From Pseudomonas poae (GTDB lineage: Bacteria; Pseudomonadota; Gammaproteobacteria; Pseudomonadales; Pseudomonadaceae), in the NCBI GenBank assembly GCA_004000515.1, contig CP034537.1:1240001-1304000 (forward strand): DNA of 64,000 bases, in the 5' to 3' direction. Made by a program: the position numbers and the translations under genes. The notes beneath the pieces were generated by a model. That model was not told the origin of the DNA. It saw nothing but the letters and a program-made list of their open reading frames with translations, and ran no database searches. Shown in pieces: positions 35,061-47,088 of the stretch; the stretch's first letter is position 1; every line of letters begins with the position of its first letter.

Positions 35061-38000
35061 GTTGAACCAATTTCGGACGGCGGATTAGGTGAAACAATGC
35101 GCGTTGAACGCTCTGCCGTCAGTGTGTAGTAGTTGCCATTGGCGGCCAGGTAAATCTGATTGCCAGTGGCATCCTGCGTACCGGTGGCTTTGTAGACCCC
35201 GCCACCGGGGCCTGTCACGCTGCCATCATTTGCCTGGGTATAGCCCTTGGGAACATCAAAGCTCGCGTCGTTGGCTGCCGGTTTTGTGCTTCCCACAACC
35301 TTGGTTTCCCCGGACACCAAGGCCGTCGTCGGTACTTTTGAACCGGCCCCCAAGCCCTTCAATCCATAGCCCCCGGCAAGCACCCCGACCACGGTTTGTA
35401 GTGTCATGGCCAAGTCATAGCGCTGTTCCATCTCTGCGCGCGTCAGACCAGAGCCTTCCGTAAGGTTGTTCAACACGACATCACGCAGAATGTGCTCAGC
35501 GCTCAGGCCGCGTAGGGCCGCCTCCGCATTTTTTGCATCTGCCGGGTAAAGCTCTTTGTAGAGCAAGCGCACGGCGACGGACTCGTCGTATTGAGCCAGG
35601 GCTTTCTGCGCAGGCCCGATCAGGTTGCTGCAGGCGGTACTGGACAGATTGCCGGGCGTACAGGCTGCCTTGATGGCGCTATCGCGGCTTTTGTCGGTCA
35701 GGTCCAGTTGTACGAGTTCTTCTTTTTCTGCGTCGGTGATGGTGCCCTGGGCTTGCTTGTACCGAAGCGAGAACTTGCGCTTGGCCTCCGGAACGCTCAG
35801 ATAGTTATTTTCAACTGCGTTTTTCCCGGTTTGAGCCGCTGCGACCGCATCCAACGCCCCCTTACCGCTCAACGACCCAGAAAGCCCGGCCGCCAATGTA
35901 GAGAGGCTCGAGATGGTTTGTTTTTGCGCTGGCGTCAGGTTATCGCTGCTGACATTCCCATACAGGTTCTCTTTGATCAGCCGCGCGGTTTCCTCTGCTG
36001 CCAAAGCCCCCGCCGCCCCCGCCAACGCCGAGTTTCCACCGGCACGTGCCAGCACCGCACCCAACACGGCGTGAGCCATCAGGTTGGCATTTGGATCACC
36101 CTCGGTCATCTGCTTGACGGTCTGCGCCAGATACGGCGCCGCAGCGCCCGCCATGGCGCCACCGATGCTGCCGCCCATGGCCGCTTGCACCACGGCGGTC
36201 ACCGCCTGGCTGGCCTTCTGGAAGCTGCTGCCAACGCCATAATCCTCTTGGGCGCGCTGGCTGATCTGGGCCTGGGTCGGGCTGACGACGCCTTCGTCGA
36301 TCAGCTTCTGCTTCGTCGCTTTGCTGATGTCGCTGTTTTCGTCGTTGGCTGCCTTGATCCGCGCTGCCGCGATGGCGTCGCCGATGCCTTTGGTCAACTC
36401 CATGGAGCTTTTGATCAGGTCCATGCGTTCCTGCATGGCTTTTTGATCGGGCTTGTCGAGATGCTCGTTGGCATTCGCCGTGTCGCGGTTCAGGCCGACC
36501 AGGTCATTGGCGCCTTCGGGGTTGCGCACCACGATCGTGCCTTCGCTGACGGCACTTCGGGTGTAGCTGTGGTCCGAGTCGTTGAGTGCCATGCCGTACA
36601 GCGCTCCCGGCGACAGGGTGCCTACACCACCGCTGTAAGTACCGGAGACGCTCACGCCCGCCGACTGGCTCTTGATCTCGCTCTTGTTCTTGATGTCGCT
36701 GACCAACAGTCGGTCGGTCAACAGCAGGTTCTTGTCGGCCGTGGCCTCACTGGCAATCACCGCCCCTTGCAGGGTGGTGTTCTTGGCCACATCGATGGTG
36801 TAGCCGCCGGTACCGGCAAAGAAACCGCTCTGGTCGGTGACAGCCTGGTAATCGCTGTTCATCTTCGACGCCGCAAGGTTTGCAGACGCCGAGACAGTGG
36901 AGCCGTAGCAGAACGGCGGTATGCAGATGCTTGCGCCGAAGCCCGCGCTGTCCTGCTTGCTCTTGGACGTGTCGGTGTCCTGGCGGGACAGGACAGTGAG
37001 GTTGCCGCCGATATCCGCATCGATGCGATCAGCCCGCACCTGGGCGCCGGCCAGGGTAGTGTCCTGGCCGCTGCGTAACAGCAGCGAGCGGGCGTCCACG
37101 GTGGTGTTCACCTGGGTCACCGAACCGCCCGAGCCCAGGTTCTTGGCCGTTTGCGCACCAAGGTCCAGGGTGAAGCCGTTTTGCTCGCCAATGTTGAAGC
37201 TGGCACCGATGGCCGTCCTGTTGCGCGAACCATCGTTTTTGCGGTCGGTAGTGTTCTGTGCGCTTTGCATCACGATGTTGTTTTTCGCGGACAACAGCAG
37301 GCTGTCGGCTTTCAACGAACTGCCGGTGATATTCAAGTCACCCAAGATGCCAGGCGCGTCGCCCGCTGCCACGATCGACAGGTTTTCCCCGGCATTGAGG
37401 CTGCTCTGGTGCGCCGTCTGCGCCGTGTATTCGCTGCTGCTTTTGGTACGGGTGTTGGCCAGCTCGGTGCCGATCTTGATCAGTGAGCCGTTACCGGCGG
37501 AGCCACCGGTCTTGTCCTTGAAGCCGGTACTCTGCTTGGCGACCTCCCCTGCCTGATTATTGAGGTTGTACAACGACAGCGCCGCCTGGGCGATTTTCAC
37601 GGCCTTGAGCCGCGGATCATCGGAGCTGCGCGCCGCCTCGGCAGCGTCACGGATGCTGTTGGCGGTATCGACCACGGTGCCGGCGATCACACGGCCAACG
37701 GCCAGGCTTTTGGAGCTGTCCTGGCTGGTCTGGCGGGCGGTTTCCATACCGGACGTAATGGTCACGTTGGCACCCGTGAGCGCCATGTTTTTGGTGCTCA
37801 CCAGATCACTGGCCACCACCGTCAACTCACGCCCCGCCGTTAGCGACACATTGCCCGCGCTGGAGCCAATGGTGCTGCCGGTCAAGGTCATTTCATTGGC
37901 CGTGCCGTTGTGTTTCGAGCTGTTGATGTACAGCTTCTGATTGCCGGTGAGGTCATCCAGGCCGAGGCTGTTGCCGGTCAACACGCCAGTGAGGTCGCGG

Positions 38001-41000
38001 TTCTTTTCCTTGTGCATGTCGGTGCGGGCGAAGGTGTTTTGCGCCGCATCGATGGTCAGGTCGCGGCCTGCTTGCACAGCGAGGTCGCCGGTGCTGACCA
38101 GGGCCGAACCGGTCACGGTGGCATCACGCTTGGCGGCCACGGTGACGGTTTCACCAGAGACCATGCTGCCCATCGCGGTGGTGCGCTTTTCGTCGACCTG
38201 GTCTTGGACCTTGCTCGACTTGAGCCCGCCCCAGCTGCTTTTGCTTTCCTTGCGCTCGTGGCGCGCACTGTCGGAATTGCTCACCGCCAGAATGCTCACG
38301 TCCTGGCCCGCGACCAACTGGGTCGCGCCCTTGTCAGCGGTGACGGTACTGCCTGCCAGCAGCAAGTTTTCACCGGCCATCAGCGTGCTGTGGGTGCCCG
38401 CACTCACCAGGCTGCCGACATGGTTCACTGCGTCGGTTTCATCCAGGCGGAATTTCTTGCCCTGGGAGGTTTTTTTGGTCTTGCTGAAGAAGCTGTAGTC
38501 CTGGTCTGCGGCAGTCTCAAGGTTGAGGTTCTTGCCGGCCACCAGGTATGCCTCGTTGCCGGCGTTGACGTGGCTGGCCACCAGTTGCAAGTCCTGCCCG
38601 GCGCTCAAGGTGGCGTCGCCACCGGCCTTGATCACGCTGGACACTTGCTGCACGTGGTCCTCGATGATTTTGACTTTCTTCGAGTCGTACGCCGAATGCT
38701 GTTCGTTGGCGCCTGCGATAGCGTTGAGATTGCCGGTGGCAATCAACTGGATATCGCGCTTGGCTTCAACCTGGCTGGCAACAACACTGATGTCGCGTCC
38801 GGCCACCACATGCAGGTCACGACCCGCATCGATGATTGAGCCCTGCTGAGCGACAGTGGCGTAGCGGATACTTGTGCCGACGTTACCGCTGTCCAGGATT
38901 TTCGAGGCGGTGAGGTTGACGTCACCCGCCGCTTGGACGGTGGTGTCGGCGCCACTTTTAAGCACGCCGCCGACGTTGTTGAGAGTGCCACCGGCTTTCA
39001 GGGCCAGCGCGCTGGCTGACTCGATGCGGGCGGCGCTGTCGCCAAAGTCCTTGCGCTCGGTGCGATAGCCGCTGGCGCTCTCATGAGTGGTCACCGTGCG
39101 CTCGTTGAGCAGGTCGGCACCGGCCGCGAGGTTGACGGCGCCGCCGGCGATCACGCCACCGGCGCGGTTGCTCAGGTTGTTGCCGGCCAACAAATCGAGG
39201 CGGTTGTCGGCTTGCATCAAGCCGCTGTTGCTCAGGTTCCCGGCGACGTTCGCCAGCAGGCTGCCACTGGCGCGCAAGGTGCCGGCGTTGTTGAGGTTGC
39301 TGCCGGTGATCAAGTTCACATCGGTGCCGGAAATCAGCGCGCCATTGGGGCCCAGGCGATTGTTGGCCTGGGCCATGTACAGCACCGGCACCAGCACTTG
39401 TTGGCCGGCGACGGTGGCGTTTTCCAGCCACACAATGTCGTGGGTCAGGGCCGCGACCTGCTCGGCGGTGAGGCTGACGCCTACCGACAGGTTGAGGGCA
39501 TCCTTGCTGCCGATGGCGTTGTCCATCAGGTGCTTGAACAGCTCGGCGTCGCTGGTCTGGCCGTCGATGAAGCGTTGGCCCGTGCGGGCGAGCACGGCCT
39601 GCTGGATCAGGCGTTGTTCGTAGAAGCCATCGCCCAAGCGACGCTGGGCGGTCTCAGGGTCGTAGCCGAGCTTGGTCAGCATGTAATCCGAGCTCAGGAA
39701 CTGACGCATGTCGGTGAGCAGCGGGTTGGTTTCGATCAGGTATTTGTGTGGGTTGGCCGCAAACTGGCTGGTGGGCACACCGTTCACACCCTTGCCGTCA
39801 TTGAGGTGGAACAACCCGTTCTCCCCCGTTGGCAGGTCGAAGCCGGGCAGGCTCAGTGGGTTGACCTGTTGCTGGGCCACGTCTGGCGGCAGTTGCGGGT
39901 TGAGCGCGACCTGAGTCGAATAACCCGGCGCGTTGGTGTTGGCGCCGCTGCCGACATAGGTGTAGCCCGGGCGTACGACGCTGTTATCGATCCCGGCCTG
40001 GGCCTTGACGTCCACCGCGCCGCCCGCCTGGATAACGGCAGCGTAGCGCTGGTCGGAGGGGGCCAGTTCGGTGATTTTGCGCGAACCCCACTCACGCTGG
40101 GTAGTGCCGATGAACGCCGCGAGTGCGCCTTCAAGACCGTTGAGGTTGTTGGCGTCATAACCCGCGGCGCCCATCGTATAGCGTTGGTTGAAGGCCGCTG
40201 CCAGTTGGTACCAGGCCTCTGGGTGACGGTCACGTTTGGTGGCAAAAATACGTTCGCTGAGGATGTCGTGAGTGACGATGCCGATGTTGCTCAGTTGGTT
40301 GACTGCTACCGTCAGGTTGCCGCCCGCAGCGATGCTACTGCTGCTGTTGAGCAACGTGTCACCGGTCAGCGCCATATGGCTGGCAGAGGTGATGCTCGAC
40401 GCGGCCGAGGCGTCGGTGACCACAAAGCGGTCGCGCTCGCTGATAAGAAACGGCCAGGTTTCCTTGCCGCCGTCGCAGTCGCTGCCCGTCACACCGAAGA
40501 TGCACGCGGTGGGGGTGATCGACGCGCTGTAGATGCCGGACTCGGTGGTGAGTACCGTGCGGATGTTTTCGATACGCCCGGCGGCCATCACCAGGCTGCC
40601 TTCGGTCTCGATGCTTGATGAGCTGTTGATGATGCTTTCGGCGCGCCCGCCCTGGCCATCGCGGTCGATACGCAGGTTGCCCATGGCATAGATCGCGGCG
40701 CCGAGGTTTTTCAGGCGTTCCACGCGCAGGCCCATGTCGCCGCCACTGAAGATCAGGCCATGGTCATTGAGCAGGCTGGTCACCGACAGGTCGAGCGTGC
40801 CTTGGCTGGCGACGCTACCGCCAATGGTCCAGTCCTCGCCTTTGCCCACCAGGCTGCGGGTGCCGAGCAGCTTGCCGGTGGCAGTCTGCTGCAGGTGGGT
40901 GACGTTGACGGTCAGGCGCCCGGCCTGGATCGCGGTGCTGTTGGTCCAGCTGGTTTTATCGAGAGTCAGGTCACCTTGGGTCACCAGGCTGCCGCCCACG

Positions 41001-43143
41001 TCGTCAAGGCTGATGCCGCTGAGGTCGAGCACGCCGGTGCCCACATGCAGCACCTTGCCGCCGGTGTTCTGGAAGCTGCCGGCCGCCAGGCTCAATTGGG
41101 TGTTGGCGGTCTCCAGGCTGCCGCTGTTGTTGAGCAGCCCGCCGATGGCGTAGCGGGTTTTGCCTGTGGCGCCCAAGGCACGCATCTGCCCGCTGTTGGT
41201 CAGGCTTGCGGTATCGACATCCAGGGTGGTGGCGCTTTCGATCAGGCCACGGTTGACGAGGGCGCCGTGCAAGAGCACGTCAATCTGGTTAGCGGCGATC
41301 TCACCGCCGTTATCCACATTCATGCCGCGCAACAGGATGCGATCGCGGGCAAACAGGTTGCCGCTGCCGTTGTTGAAGTCGGTAGCGTCGACGCTCGCAT
41401 CACCGGCTTTGGCAGCGATGCGCCCGCCGTCGTTGTCGAGCGTGCCGGCGATGAGCGTGATGCCAGCCTTTTCACTGTGGATCAGGCCGTTGGCGCCGTT
41501 CTGCAACAGGCCGGTTGTGGTGAGGGCCAGGCCATCGTTGGCAGCCAAGGTGCCGCTGTTCCGGTTATCGACACTGTTGGCGAACAGCGTCAGCAAACCT
41601 TGGCTGGCAATCTTGCCGCCCCTGTTATCCACATGGGCCGCGCGCTGGACCAGCAGGGGGCCAACACTGGCCAATTTGCCGTTGCGGTTGATCAGGTCAC
41701 CAAGCAAATCCAGGGTGATGGAACTGGCGCCAGTGAGGTTGCCGGTGCTGTTGTCCAGGGTAGTGCCGTGCAGGGTGAATGCGCCGGTGCTGTCGATGAT
41801 GCCGCCCTGGCTGTTGTCCAGCAGGCCGCTGACATTCAGGGTTTGGGTGCCGTCGCTGAGCAATTGGCCTTTGTTTCGGTTATCGACGCTACCGGAGGTG
41901 ATGTTCAGCGCCTGCCTGGCGCTCACGGTGCCGCCTTTGTTATCCACGCTTTGCGCGACGGTCGCCGTGAGGGTGCGGTTGGCGATCACTGAACCGGTGT
42001 TGGTGAGGTGCTGGCTGTCGAGCGTGACGTCGCCCCCGCATTGCGGGTGTTATCGGCGTTGACCCCGGCTTCGATGATGCCGTTGTTGGTCAATCGACCG
42101 TTGCTGGCCAGGGTGATGCTGTCGCGGGCCGCGAGGGTCTTGTGGTTTTTCAGTTCGCCCTTGGTCTGCGCCTTGAGGGTGGTGCCCGCGTAGACCGGGC
42201 CATGGGCGTCAAGGCTCGCTGCCTTGATCTCCACCGCACCGTCGGCCGAGGCCTGGGCCATGCTCAAGTGGCCGTTGGCGTCGAGTTGGATATCGCCGCC
42301 ACTGGCTGCCAGCGTACCGTCGAGTTTCACGCCCACGCCGGCTTCGGTGCCCACCAGTTTGATCGCGCCGGCGTACATGCCACCGAGGGCCGACGAGTCG
42401 ATGGCCAACTCGGGCTTTTCGCTGCCGTCATCGGCACGCACCGTGGTTTTCAGGCTTTGGGCATCGACGTCATTGCGCCCGGCAATCACGGTCAATTGGC
42501 GTGCGTTGATCTTGGCGTTGATCTTGGCCGAACGGGTGATGATCTCGAAACGGTCGACGTTGCTGGCGTTCAAGCCCTGGCCGTCGATGGTGACCGCCCC
42601 GCCGTCCACCTGGTAATGGTCCAGCCGCCCGACCTTGTCGATCACCGGCTTGCCGGTGGTCAGTGTCACGTTGGGGGTGTTGATAAAACCGCAGCCGTTA
42701 CAGCTGATGCCGTAAGGGTTGGCCACGATCACCTTGGCCGATTGCCCCGCCACTTCGGTGTAGCCGCGCAACTGGCTGGGGCTGCCGCCTTTGACCTCGT
42801 TGAGGATCACACTGGCAGCGCCGTTCTTGAGGTTCGAGTTGCCGACGATGATGCCGCCCAACTGGGTGTTTTGCAGCGCACCTGTGGCGTTGTTGAGGAT
42901 CACGCCGTTGGGGCCGACGTTGTAGTCCTTGAACTGGTTGTGCGACAGACCGCTGCCATTGGGCGTGGCGATATTCACCACCGGCACGCCGTTGCCCGCC
43001 TGGCCCACTGTAGTGCCTGGGCCGCTGACCACAATGCCGTCGGCGTTTGCCAGCAACGGTTGCCAGAACAACGCATTGGCCAGGATCAACGCCATGCCAC
43101 GTTGGGCAAGGCTTTTCAGGGCAGAAACAGGGCGAACATCCAT
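34748..43143 (-). CDS. cdiA: CdiA/filamentous haemagglutinin-type exoprotein with nuclease tip, frameshifted
   Basis: About 2,800 residues if repaired. After a long signal region (ALKSLAQRGMALILANALFW) comes the TPS secretion domain (VVNIATPNGSGLSHNQF; ANPYGISCNGCGF), then ~2,000 residues of FHA beta-helix repeats (LDNSQGGIIDSTGAF and relatives), a pretoxin region ending in AVENNYL (VENN, 35804-35815) and a 355-residue C-terminal part with the nuclease tip. Family role: CdiB exports the stick, and the tip is delivered into touching cells. One base is missing in the C5 run 42033-42037 (restoring G gives NAGGDVTLDSQHLTNTG). Order cdiB-cdiA-immunity. Confidence 0.9.
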
Positions 43144-43173
43144 ATTCAGAATCTCAAGGCAGCGGGCGTCTAA

Positions 43174-44896
43174 TTACAGGTAGAAATCCAGGTGGAAATA
43201 GATCGGCGCTTCGCGCTCGGTCACCACACCCGGTCGCTCCAGGGAATGGGCAAAGGTCACGCTGGTGCTCACGTGTTTGCCCCGCGCGAACAGCTCCACG
43301 GAATTGCTCGACACGCGACCGTGCTGGTCGTCGTTGTAGCGGTCGTTGCGAATCACGCCCTGGTCGTAGCCGACACTGGCGCCGTATTCGGCGAACGCCG
43401 GGCGTAGCCAATCAACGGTCACCGGGCGCGCCCAGCGCACTTCGTTGCGCCAGTAGCCACCACTGTCACCGGACAATTGCTGGTCCTTGAAACCACGCAC
43501 CGAGTACGAACCACCCAAACTCATGCGTTGCGCCGGGTACAACACGTCTTCGCTGCGCTGCCCGGTGGCCAGGCTGGAAAAGCTCAGCGACTCACCCCAC
43601 AGTGTGAAAGGCTGCAGGTAGCTCATCGTGGCGGTGTATTTGCGGTAGCGCGGGGTGGGCGTGAGAATGCCGCGAATGCGCTCTTGCTCGTCTTTTTGCG
43701 CGTCGAAGGCACCGGTGCCGTTCTGCATGCCCACGTCCAGGTTGACGAAGGCACTCCCGATACGTCGTCCGTGGCTGATGCCGACTTGGAATTCGCTGAG
43801 ACGGTTGCTGCTGACGTCCAGGCGCTCATCGTTGAAGTAGTTGTTGGTGCGCAAATGCGTCAGGCCGACGTTGACCGAGGTCTTGCTCAGGTCGTCGCGA
43901 TGAATCACCCGTTCGGCGCGCAATTGGTGGTTCTGGCTGTCGCCGGTCTGCTTGTACTTGAAGCCTTGGAGGTCGCCTGGCGTGCGGTAGTCGCTCTCGC
44001 TGTAGGTGTAACTGAAGTTCCACCAGCCCCACGGCACGTTGTAGTAGAGCATGCTGTTTTTCGAGGTTTTCTGGTGGTCGCTGATGGCGTCGTGGCCGCC
44101 GCGCAGGATCAGTTGATCGGCAAGGCCCAGCGGACTGTCCCACTCCAGGCCGGCGCCCCATTGCTGTTCGCCGGTACTTTTCTGGCCATCGTTATTGCGT
44201 GACAAGCTCGCACGCCAAGGCTTTTGCGCAACGTTCTTGACCACCACTTCACTGCCGCCGATCTGGCTGCCGGGGGTCAGTTCCATCTGTGCCTGCTTGG
44301 AAGGCAAGCGGCTCAGTTGATCCACCAGTTGCTCGACTTCCCGCAGGTTCAGCGCCTCGCCCACCTTGCCGGGGAAACGCCATGGCCAGCTCGCGATCTG
44401 TGACAGTGCTGCCTTCGGCGCCCTTCAAGGCTTCGAGCTTGCCCTCCACTACCAGCACCTGCAGGTGGCCGCTGGACAGGTCCTGCTGCGGTAAGTACGC
44501 ACGGCTGGTCACACGGCCGTTGTCGATGTAGTGATCGGTGATGGCCTTGAGCAGTTGATTGAGTTGCGCAACGCCCAGGCATTGGCCGATGTAAGGTTTG
44601 AGCAGACGCGCGCGCTCGGCGGCAGAGAGGCTGTCGGCGCCCTTGAGTTCGATGTCCTGGATGGGAAAGCAGCGTGTGTCCGCAGGCAATGCCGGGGCCT
44701 GGGGCTTGGTGTCTTTACCGGGCAAATCCTGAAGCTCTTCGAGACGCCGACGCTGTTCTTCAAGGAGGCGGTTCTGACGGTCACGGATCAGGTCTTGATC
44801 CCCTGGCGTGGGGGCCGCAGCGGCGCTGTTCAGGCTCAAGTAAGCGAGCAGGAAAGTGCACAGAAAATACCGAGTCCGTGGTAATAACAAAGACAT
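43174..44896 (-). CDS. cdiB: CdiB/ShlB-FhaC-type outer-membrane transporter, frameshifted
   Basis: About 574 residues if repaired. Signal peptide (YFLCTFLLAYLSLNSAAAA), a coiled-coil-like helix (NRLLEEQRRRLEELQ), two POTRA domains (CFPIQDIELKGADSLS; YIDNGRVTSRAYLPQQDL; LEALKGAEGSTV) and a 16-strand barrel with the VRGF motif (SVRGFKDQQLSG) and terminal FHLDFYL. It exports CdiA. An extra base in G4 44371-44374 breaks FPGKVGEALNLREVEQLVDQL. It is 30 bases ahead of cdiA, so the pair is one operon. The start MSLLLPRTRYF at 44896 is preferred over one 13 codons upstream. Confidence 0.9.
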
Positions 44897-45218
44897 GTTC
44901 GATCCATCGAAAATCAAGGGGCGGCAAACTAACATCGAACTTGGACCAATCCAAGAAACTGGATTAGTTGGACATTCGTACTAATTAACCGACTAACACA
45001 TTGATTAGTAACAACAAAAAATTATCAAAAGATAAGCCACCCACTTCGAACACTATTATTCCGACAAGTGGCAACCCTTTTGATAGCGATTCGCCGGACA
45101 ACTTGAAACTTGCCATTATTTGGCCATCAAGTTAGTGCCGAGATAAGTTAGTACCGAAAAAAGCAGAAAAGTTCGCGCACGTTTTGTGAATTGGATCCCA
45201 CTTATCGGTATTCAACAA
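44897..45218. promoter_or_regulatory. AT-rich control region upstream of cdiB
   Basis: A ~320-base AT-rich gap with no gene, between cdiB and the end of pgaD. It holds a near-perfect direct repeat AAGTTAGT(G/A)CCGA at 45129-45141 and 45145-45157, 16 bases apart, and several ACTAAT/ATTAGT words (44955-45010). These are candidate regulator sites for the cdi operon. No clear sigma-70 promoter could be fixed. Confidence 0.45.
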
Positions 45219-45247
45219 GATCGCTCCCACATTGCATGGGAACGATC
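45219..45247 (-). terminator. Hairpin after pgaD
   Basis: GATCGCTCCCA and TGGGAACGATC pair (10 of 11) around a seven-base loop, 15 bases beyond the pgaD stop on the minus strand. Probable terminator of the pga operon; no long T-run. Confidence 0.55.
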
Positions 45248-45261
45248 ATCCGCAGGCCAAC

Positions 45262-45744
45262 TTAACTGGCGTCTTTGTTTTGATCTTTGCCAGGCACCAA
45301 TGTCAGGCCCGGTTTTTCCACATCACGGGAAACATGGGATTTGACCTGCGCCACGCCACCTTCCTCGTCGTTATGGATCACCAGCACCCCAGGCCGACGC
45401 AACTGCTCAAGGTCGCCTTCACCCAAGCTGAAACTCTCGCTCAGGTTCTTGTCGCTCAAGGCGTTGGCTTGCGCGCGACGCTGGGCAAACTTGCGCCCCT
45501 TGCGTTGCTGGTAACGCGCCCAGCTCACGAGAATCACCGCGTTGAACAATGCAATCCACAGGTAAACCTGCAACGTATTGAGCGCCGCGAAAATCGGTGC
45601 TTCCAGGCGCGGGCCGCCATGGGTCTCCAACATCGAGTTGATCCCGCGGGCCAACAGCCAGATCAACCCGGCCCAGGCCATCAGGGTCAACAGCACGTCG
45701 ATAAGCCACATCACCTTACGTTGGCGAGTTCTGACCAGTTTCAT
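45262..45744 (-). CDS. pgaD: PgaD, c-di-GMP-responsive PNAG synthase subunit
   Basis: A 160-residue inner-membrane protein with two helices (MWLIDVLLTLMAWAGLIWLL; LWIALFNAVILVSWARY) and a charged C-terminal tail (LSESFSLGEGDLEQLRRPGVLVIHNDEEGG). It partners with PgaC to polymerise poly-beta-1,6-N-acetylglucosamine; in E. coli c-di-GMP binds at the PgaC-PgaD interface. The gene overlaps the pgaC end region; ATG 45744 (MKLVRTRQRKV) is chosen, with a GTG six bases upstream as alternative. Last gene of pgaABCD. Confidence 0.9.
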   Translation of the reverse strand: MKLVRTRQRKVMWLIDVLLTLMAWAGLIWLLARGINSMLETHGGPRLEAPIFAALNTLQVYLWIALFNAVILVSWARYQQRKGRKFAQRRAQANALSDKNLSESFSLGEGDLEQLRRPGVLVIHNDEEGGVAQVKSHVSRDVEKPGLTLVPGKDQNKDAS

Positions 45745-45746
45745 GA

Positions 45747-47086
45747 TCACGCCTCCTCTTCAGCAGGGCTGATACCGCGATCCGGGCTGACCCAGCGCGC
45801 GCGTTTCTGATGCTGGTTGAACAGCACCTTGGGAAAACTGACCAGGGTGGTAAACAAGCTGACCAGCCAGAACACCATCGGGTACCACACGGTCCAGAAC
45901 AGGGTTTTCCACAGGTCTTTTTCGTAGCGCCGGTCGATCAGGATGCTCACCGCAAACTGCACCAGACAGACCATCGCCAGCACCAGGCCGGTAAAGGCCG
46001 GCGGCACCAGGGAGTCCACGGTAATGGCCGGTGGCAGCACCATGAATTTACCCAGCACGTAGAAGAACACCGACAACATGAAGGTGAACGCCCACCCGGT
46101 GGACAGGCAGTATTCGAACAGCAGCGGCCACAGGTAACGATGACGCCATTGCCAGATGCCACGGATATTCTTGAACAACACCTCGGCACCGCCCTGGGCC
46201 CAGCGCAGACGCTGCTTCCACAGGCCGCCGACGGTTTCGGGCATCAGGATCCAGCACAGGGCGCGGGGTTCATAGAAGATGGCCCAGTGATCGAGTTGCA
46301 GCTTCCAACTGACATCGATGTCCTCGGTGATCATGTCGGTGCTCCAGTAGTCGATGCGGTCCAGCGCCTTTTACGGAACGCTACCACCACACCCGACACC
46401 GTGAAGATCCGGCCAAACACTCGCTGCGTGCGCTTGATCAAACCGATGATCGAGGAGAACTCGCCTACCTGCACCCGACCGATCAAGGTCGAGCGCGTGC
46501 GGATCCGTGGGTTGCCGGTGACCGCCCCCAGGCGCGGGTTGTCGAGCATCGGTGCAACCATGTAGGCCGCCGCGTTTTTATCCAGCAACGCGTCGCCATC
46601 GATGCACACCAGGTATTCACTGCGCGCCGCCACCGCGCCCATGCGCAGGGCCACCGCCTTGCCTTGGTTCTGCGCCAAGTGCAGTACCCGCAGGCGTGGG
46701 TTTTCCAGCGCCAGCGCGTCGAGTACCGCGGCGGTGTTGTCCTTGGAGCCGTCGTTGACCGCGATGACTTCGATATTCGAATACACCTGGGCCAACGCGG
46801 CATGGATGGTATCGGCGGCGTTATCGCCCTCGTTGTAGCAAGGGATGATGATCGAGATCAGCGGGTTGCCAGCCAGGACCGGCGCCGGGGTGTCTTCCTT
46901 CCACGGCCAGTGCCGCTCCCAGTGCAGCCAGAAGTACAGGCCACCGGCGATCCACAGCGCCGACATGAACAGCGGGTAGAAGAACACGAAGTCCATCAGG
47001 AACTGCCCGGTGACCAGGAAGATCAGGCCCAACGGCACGCCCAATACCAGCGCCAACACGAATAAAGCCAGGATTCTGTCGAACAT
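45747..47086 (-). CDS. pgaC: PgaC, PNAG synthase glycosyltransferase, frameshifted
   Basis: About 446 residues if repaired. A GT2 processive synthase with N-terminal helices, the UDP-binding VNDGSKDNT and CIDGDAL aspartates, the catalytic [11 protein letters not shown] aspartate and the QKRLRW-type motif seen as [10 protein letters not shown], then C-terminal helices. It joins UDP-GlcNAc into PNAG and exports it through the inner membrane with PgaD. The CC at 46367-46368 lacks one base: restoring it reads [26 protein letters not shown]. The ATG at 47086 (MFDRILALF) is chosen over one five codons earlier. Confidence 0.9.
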
Positions 47087-47088
47087 GG

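Noticed and set aside
35591..43173. Long open frames on the plus strand opposite cdiA (for example 35591-37078, 39083-40618, 40760-41992 and 42142-43173)
   Set aside because: They lie antisense to a well-supported repeat protein; their products are low-complexity and rich in Val, Ala, Gly and Gln with no domain or ribosome site. They follow from GC-rich third positions.
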